The notes under the pieces are model-generated. The model worked only from the letters and a program-made list of their open reading frames with translations. It was not told where the DNA came from and made no database searches. Position numbers and translations under genes: made by a program. 18,014 nt of DNA from CAZCZZ01 sp964503335 (GTDB lineage Bacteria > Verrucomicrobiota > Kiritimatiellia > CAIVKH01), in assembly GCA_964503335.1 (NCBI GenBank), contig CAZCZZ010000071.1:1-18014 (forward strand). The letters are read 5' to 3'. Positions 14,155 to 18,014 of the stretch are shown piece by piece. Position 1 is the first letter of the stretch; each line of letters starts with the position of its first letter.

Positions 14155-15800
14155 GCAGCCGCCGATCCCATGGACTGTGGGCATGTGTCGCTGCATGCGC
14201 AGTCCTGTTCCATGCCGGCTGTGCAGGACTCGACAGAGATGAAATCGTCAAGGCCACGAGTCGGGTCGACGAGCCGGCTGTGGAGCCCACCCCTGGTCCT
14301 GATGTCGCAGAGTTGTTTGCATCATACCAGACCCGTCTCTCGGAACTGAGTTCGCGATGGAATACCGAGCCGCTTCGAATCGGTATTGGAAAGCAGGTGT
14401 TCTATGACGATGCCGTTCTCGCGACGAAACTGAACTTTGTCCGGAAGATGGGGCGGGTCACCAAGGCGAATGATGGCAAGCCGGTCATCGAAGCGACGCA
14501 GAAATGGGAAACTCCTCAAAGTAAAACGGGCGTGGGGACCGCAATCTCCGTGGTGAGGCGTCCGGACGGTTTATTCCAGGCGTGGTACAACTGCGGTCGT
14601 TCGACCTATTACGGGACCTTGGACATAGGATATGCCGAGTCCACGAACGGCGTTGACTGGACAAAGCCGTACAAAAGGTCCGTGCTCTATCCCTGCCATG
14701 CGGGCGGCGTCTACTATGATCCATACGAGAAGCGAGCGAAGTACCGCTATAAGATAGCCTACGGGGACACGGCCGGATCGGACCCGCCACTGATATTCGG
14801 ACACTCGGATAATGGGGGCCAGTGGTCACGCTACAGCTCGTTTCACAACATCAACGAGGAACACAATTTCCGCGTGGATACGATCAACAACCTGTTCTAC
14901 GACGATGAACTGGGGGCGTACCGGGTGTTTTCACGAAGCCGTGTGGGCAGCAGGGTGAGAGGTATGAAGCAGTTCATCAAGCCAGGCTTCGATGATGCCT
15001 CACTGTCGAGCCTGGTTACCGGAGGCCGAAGGGCCGCCCCGGTTCTGGCTGTGCAGGAGGAGATGCCTCCGGTGGGAGACAGCTACTGCTTCTCGGCGCA
15101 CAAATCGGGTGGCCTCTATATCGGCAAGATCTCCTTCTACTACGAAAGCGTGCACTACTGCCTCGCCTTGTCGCGTAACGGGGTGACATGGGATTGGAAA
15201 TACCTTGGGATCACGAACGCGTTCATACCCAGGGGGCCGCCCGGTTCTTTCGACGCGGGTGCTGTATGGGCTGGAGTGACCCCGTTTGTCGAGGTCGGTG
15301 ATGAACTGTTTATCTACTACGGAGGGATGACAAAGCCGTACAATAACTCAACCGTTGTGCCGCCTCTTGGAAGTCCGGAACCCCATCTCTCCGCTATCGG
15401 ACTCGCGAAGATCAGGCTCGACGGCGTATTCCATCTGGAATCGATTTCAATGTCCGGTGTGGTTGAGACCCGGCTCTTTGTGTGGGAAGGTTCTTCACTG
15501 AAGTTGAATATCGATGCGTCACTGGGTGAGGCGGTGGTCGAGATGCTGGGCGAAGATGGGAAGCCAATACCCGGATTCACAGGCAGCGATGCCGACCGTA
15601 TTACGACCGACGCCACCGGCATGACGGTGACGTGGGGGAAAAGGTCCGACCTGACGGGACTGAAGGGCAAGGTCGTGAAAGTAAGAATCAAAACCATAGG
15701 TTTTGTGAAAATGTATGCCTTCGAAGTTGTGGGTGATTCCTCGCAGACCGCTGTGTCACCGGCCGGGGATGAGCTTCTGAACACCGGTGATCCGTCATGA
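14127..15800 (+). CDS. Exported, probably lipid-anchored glycoside-hydrolase-like beta-propeller protein
   Basis: The protein has 557 residues from ATG 14127. I chose this start because it puts a basic n-region and hydrophobic core (LWACVAACAVLF) in signal-peptide position, with a possible lipidated Cys at C32 (HAGC; His at -3 is not the usual Leu, so type I cleavage is possible). GTG 14061 would add 22 residues. The body has repeated propeller-like blades with AESTNGVDWTKP, GHSDNGGQWSRYS and SRNGVTWDW, as in GH32/GH43-like proteins. The C-terminal ~130 residues form a beta-rich domain (LKLNIDASLGEAVVEMLGED). Substrate and catalytic residues are not identifiable. A periplasmic or surface role in trimming or binding the glycan is inferred from context. 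Confidence 0.7.
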   Translation: MSIEDRTRVSSRRSHGLWACVAACAVLFHAGCAGLDRDEIVKATSRVDEPAVEPTPGPDVAELFASYQTRLSELSSRWNTEPLRIGIGKQVFYDDAVLATKLNFVRKMGRVTKANDGKPVIEATQKWETPQSKTGVGTAISVVRRPDGLFQAWYNCGRSTYYGTLDIGYAESTNGVDWTKPYKRSVLYPCHAGGVYYDPYEKRAKYRYKIAYGDTAGSDPPLIFGHSDNGGQWSRYSSFHNINEEHNFRVDTINNLFYDDELGAYRVFSRSRVGSRVRGMKQFIKPGFDDASLSSLVTGGRRAAPVLAVQEEMPPVGDSYCFSAHKSGGLYIGKISFYYESVHYCLALSRNGVTWDWKYLGITNAFIPRGPPGSFDAGAVWAGVTPFVEVGDELFIYYGGMTKPYNNSTVVPPLGSPEPHLSAIGLAKIRLDGVFHLESISMSGVVETRLFVWEGSSLKLNIDASLGEAVVEMLGEDGKPIPGFTGSDADRITTDATGMTVTWGKRSDLTGLKGKVVKVRIKTIGFVKMYAFEVVGDSSQTAVSPAGDELLNTGDPS

Positions 15801-16837
15801 TGATGAAAATCCTTCTTCTGGTTGTCCTGTCGACTTCGTTGGTATCCGCCGGGGAAATCGACGAAGGACTTCTTGCCTATTACAGCTTCGATGAACCGGC
15901 GGATCTGGGAAGAGACTATTCCGGAAACAACTTTCACGGCGCGACGGCCGGTGCGGAATCGATACCCGGCAGGCTTGGGAATGCCGCATTCTTGAACGGA
16001 GCATCGTACATCCAAGCGGAAGGACTCAAGACGGTTAACTGGGGTACGGCTCTGTCTGTCAGTGTGTGGTTCGAGAAGATCGGTGACCAGCCGGACTACG
16101 CCGGAATTGTCAATGCGGGATACGGAGGCGAGGGAAGCTGGGAGATACGCCTTGAACCCGAGAGCATGGGGGGCAAGGTGTTCGGTGGAATTTCGAGCCT
16201 GACAAATCCGTCAGGGATGGACTGTCCGAGCGAGAAGATTGCGCAAAACGAGTGGATTCATGCCGTGATGATATACGACGGCAGCAGGCTCGAGTTCTAT
16301 ACCAACGGCCGGAAACACGCATGTCCAGCGGATGACATCGGTCGGATCATTTCGAACGGAAAGAGTCTCAATATCGGTCGCGCCGGTGAAGGACTTCCGA
16401 GACCACAGTATTTCAAGGGAAGAATTGACGAGGTTAGGATTTACAGCAGGGTGCTTCGCAGCGATGAAATCGCAGCCCTGGGTGCTTTGCCAGGGGTGGT
16501 GGAGCCCGCTCCCGCCGCCACGCCGACTTCAAGCGATGCCGTGGCAGCCGCACCGGCCGTGGATCTGTCGCCGGCAGAACCCACAAACACGGTTTCAGTG
16601 GCGGAGGTGGTCGCGCCTGTGACTGCACCCATGCTCGAACCCGTTCCTGTTCCGACTCCGACTCCTGCTCCTGTTGTTGTGCCTAAGCCGGAACCGACTC
16701 CCAAGGCGAGCGAAGCCACGGCAAAGGACATCGCCTGCTGCGACACACTGCGCAAGATCGTCGACGACTGGCGCCAAGGGCACCGCGAACGAGCACTCAA
16801 GGAAATTGATGCCATGAGCAGGAACGCCGGGCCTTGA
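15797..16837 (+). CDS. Exported LamG/concanavalin A-like domain protein with Pro/Ala-rich tail
   Basis: The protein has 346 residues. ATG 15797 overlaps the previous stop (ATGA); the third Met at 15803 is an alternative start. There is a clear signal peptide (MMMKILLLVVLSTSLVSA, cleavage before GEIDEG). A LamG domain spans about 22-230, beginning LLAYYSFDE and DYSGNNFHG and ending with the hallmark GRIDEVRIYSRVL (208-220). Residues about 235-308 are a Pro/Ala/Thr/Val-rich linker (VPVPTPTPAPVVVPKPEP). The last ~36 residues form a helical, CC-starting segment (ACCDTLRKIVDDWRQGHRE). No LPXTG or PEP-CTERM anchor is seen. Such domains bind carbohydrate. Coupling to the propeller protein suggests that the two work together outside the cytoplasm. 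Confidence 0.8.
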   Translation: MMMKILLLVVLSTSLVSAGEIDEGLLAYYSFDEPADLGRDYSGNNFHGATAGAESIPGRLGNAAFLNGASYIQAEGLKTVNWGTALSVSVWFEKIGDQPDYAGIVNAGYGGEGSWEIRLEPESMGGKVFGGISSLTNPSGMDCPSEKIAQNEWIHAVMIYDGSRLEFYTNGRKHACPADDIGRIISNGKSLNIGRAGEGLPRPQYFKGRIDEVRIYSRVLRSDEIAALGALPGVVEPAPAATPTSSDAVAAAPAVDLSPAEPTNTVSVAEVVAPVTAPMLEPVPVPTPTPAPVVVPKPEPTPKASEATAKDIACCDTLRKIVDDWRQGHRERALKEIDAMSRNAGP

Positions 16838-16870
16838 TCCCTTGCTTCATTGAAGCCCTGCTACTTTTCA

Positions 16871-16896
16871 ATCCCACGCAGCGCGTTGCGCGGGAT
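16871..16896. repeat. Inverted repeat in the intergenic gap after the LamG gene
   Basis: ATCCCACGCAGCG is followed directly by CGTTGCGCGGGAT; 11 of 13 positions pair, plus one G-T wobble, with the central bases forming the loop. No T-run follows, so an intrinsic terminator is not clearly supported. It could be a weak or factor-assisted stop. Confidence 0.35.
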
Positions 16897-16942
16897 GCCT
16901 GTATTTGGAGCGGATTAGACCATGATGCAGCCACACCTGCGG

Positions 16943-16970
16943 GTGACAGGCAGAGTGCCGCGGCTATAAG
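16943..16970 (+). promoter_or_regulatory. Candidate sigma70-type promoter before the GT2 gene
   Basis: GTGACA (5 of 6 to the -35 consensus) and TATAAG (5 of 6 to the -10 consensus) are separated by 16 nt. The expected start of transcription is about 7 nt downstream, giving a leader of roughly 24 nt before GTG 17001. The remainder of the 163-nt gap (16838-17000) holds only the inverted repeat; no RNA gene is visible. Confidence 0.4.
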
Positions 16971-17000
16971 TACTTCTCAAACTGCTCTAGAAACCCCGCT

Positions 17001-17969
17001 GTGAAGGATTCTGACTCGATCGCCGTCGTCATACCGGCGTACAACGCCGAGGGCTACATTGCAGAAACCCTTCGATCCGTTCTGGAACAACGACGCAGGC
17101 CTGCCGAGATTGTGGTGGTCGACGATTGCAGCACGGACGGCACGGTGTCGGTCGCTGAACGATTTGTCCCCGATATCTCGATTGTGAGGAATGGCGACAA
17201 CGCCGGCCCGGGTGCGCGACGCAACCAAGGGGCGCGCCACACCACGAGTAGCGCGGTGGCATTCCTCGACGCAGACGATGTTTGGAATCCGGATCATCTT
17301 GAGACGGTGGCGGGGTTGCTCGACCTGTATCCGGATGCCGGTGCGGCTTTCAGTCGATCTCAGCTCTTTGGGCTGCGGAATGAGATCTGGCCGACCTCGA
17401 TACCTTGCGACGGTGCGCCGCGAGAGTGCTTTCCCGACATGATGCGTAACCTTTTCTGTCATATCGGATCTGCTGTCGTGCGCCGCGAGGCGTTCGACAG
17501 GGTGGGGGGATTTGACGACATCGTGGAGTTCTATAAGGGTCGCCGCGTGCAGGGGGAGGACTATGACTATCTCCTTCGCTTGTCGCTGGAGACGCCTTTT
17601 GTGGGCACGTCGAAGGTGACGTTCCGCTATCGCTGGCATGAGGGGATGTCGAGCAAGCACATTGTCCCGCAGATCATCATCGGATTCAGGTACCGCCTCC
17701 GCCTCGTCGAGAAGTTGCGTGGATCGCCTGACCGGGCCTCGCTTGTTCCTGTCGCTGTGGATCGCATGCAGATGTGCTGGGACGAGCACATGGAGTTGAT
17801 CTGGTCGCGGCGAGACATGGCCGGCTTGCGCATGATGGTTGAATTCGGAATCGCGCACGACGACCTGAAGGAGATTTCGTTGCGCTATGCTTCACGGGCA
17901 TCCATGCCGCGTTGGCTTGTCGGCGCGGTGGATCGAATCAGGGGAAGACAGAATACCGGCAAGCTATGA
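17001..17969 (+). CDS. GT2 family glycosyltransferase (GT-A fold)
   Basis: The protein has 322 residues from GTG 17001, with only a weak ribosome site. The N-terminal nucleotide-sugar domain is unmistakable: AVVIPAYNAEGYIAETLRSV (8-27), VVDDCSTDGT (39-48), the DxD-type metal motif FLDADD (88-93), and the acceptor-side ED motif in QGEDYDYLLRL (E186, D187), which supplies the catalytic base. The C-terminal ~100 residues are helical and variable, as is usual in the family. There is no membrane segment. It would add one sugar from a nucleotide donor to the growing glycan; the sugar cannot be predicted. Its stop overlaps the next start (ATGA), so a further operon continues beyond the window. Confidence 0.9.
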   Translation: MKDSDSIAVVIPAYNAEGYIAETLRSVLEQRRRPAEIVVVDDCSTDGTVSVAERFVPDISIVRNGDNAGPGARRNQGARHTTSSAVAFLDADDVWNPDHLETVAGLLDLYPDAGAAFSRSQLFGLRNEIWPTSIPCDGAPRECFPDMMRNLFCHIGSAVVRREAFDRVGGFDDIVEFYKGRRVQGEDYDYLLRLSLETPFVGTSKVTFRYRWHEGMSSKHIVPQIIIGFRYRLRLVEKLRGSPDRASLVPVAVDRMQMCWDEHMELIWSRRDMAGLRMMVEFGIAHDDLKEISLRYASRASMPRWLVGAVDRIRGRQNTGKL

Positions 17970-18014
17970 AACTCTCCGTCATTCTCTGCACGCATAACCC
18001 GCACCGTGGTCGTC
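17966..18014 (+). CDS. Start of another GT2-like glycosyltransferase (truncated by window end)
   Basis: Only the first 16 residues are visible (MKLSVILCTHNPHRGR). The pattern SVILCTHNP.R is the typical first strand of GT2 enzymes. ATG 17966 overlaps the stop of the preceding gene (ATGA), so the two are translationally coupled. Family assignment rests on this short stretch alone. Confidence 0.6.
   Translation, partial: MKLSVILCTHNPHRGR

Noticed and set aside
16624..16710. Short tandem repeat in the LamG gene (CCTGTTCCGACTCC-like units)
   Set aside because: It reflects the low-complexity Pro/Thr/Val linker in the protein, not an independent DNA repeat.
16871..16896. Intrinsic (Rho-independent) terminator after the LamG gene
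   Set aside because: The hairpin is imperfect and is followed by GCCTGTATTTGG with no T-run, so it is reported only as an inverted repeat.

Overview
The window is a dense, one-directional surface-polysaccharide (glycan) biosynthesis locus. All supported genes are on the + strand and most are translationally coupled: stop and start codons overlap as ATGA or GTGA at nine junctions. No rRNA, tRNA, CRISPR array, insertion sequence or integrase was seen. The organism looks like a fairly GC-rich Gram-negative bacterium. A large GC-rich palindrome of the type I associate with Verrucomicrobiota/Kiritimatiellota genomes, and an exported beta-propeller protein next to an exported LamG protein, point weakly to the PVC group. 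That placement is inference, not proof.

Layout. (1) 1-107: possible tail of an upstream gene and a 27-bp-arm palindrome. (2) 108-3768: a small conserved protein, a zinc-ribbon SAM methyltransferase, a second SAM methyltransferase with a long C-terminal tail, and a COG4310-type (DUF4910/DUF2172/winged-helix) aminopeptidase-like protein. (3) 3787-12383: an eight-gene chain with no gap above 2 nt. It encodes a DmpG-like aldolase, a class I amino-acid aminotransferase, an acyl-AMP ligase, a tandem VOC-fold protein, a cyclase/formamidase-family metal hydrolase, an acyl carrier protein, a SAM methyltransferase, and a fusion of an AAC(3)-type N-acyltransferase with a second, apparently metal-site-degenerate COG4310-like domain. 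(4) 12406-14064: a capsule-type GT-B-like glycosyltransferase. (5) 14127-16837: an exported lipoprotein-like beta-propeller protein coupled to an exported LamG protein. (6) 16838-17000: the only sizeable intergenic gap, with an inverted repeat and a candidate sigma70-type promoter. (7) 17001-18014: a GT2 glycosyltransferase and the start of another.

Working model (inference). Region 3 reads as a pathway that builds a small unusual acyl or aminoacyl group on a dedicated carrier protein and transfers it to an amino group of a glycan. The aldolase would join a pyruvate-type donor to an aldehyde, giving a 4-hydroxy-2-oxo acid. The aminotransferase would convert that to a 4-hydroxy amino acid, and the ligase would adenylate it and load it on the carrier protein. 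The VOC, cyclase and methyltransferase proteins would tailor it, and the AAC(3)-like domain would make the amide. No ketosynthase, NRPS condensation domain, acetaldehyde dehydrogenase (DmpF) or phosphopantetheinyl transferase lies in the window, so this is neither a standard PKS/NRPS nor a meta-cleavage catabolic operon. I consider this module the best candidate for an undescribed system here.
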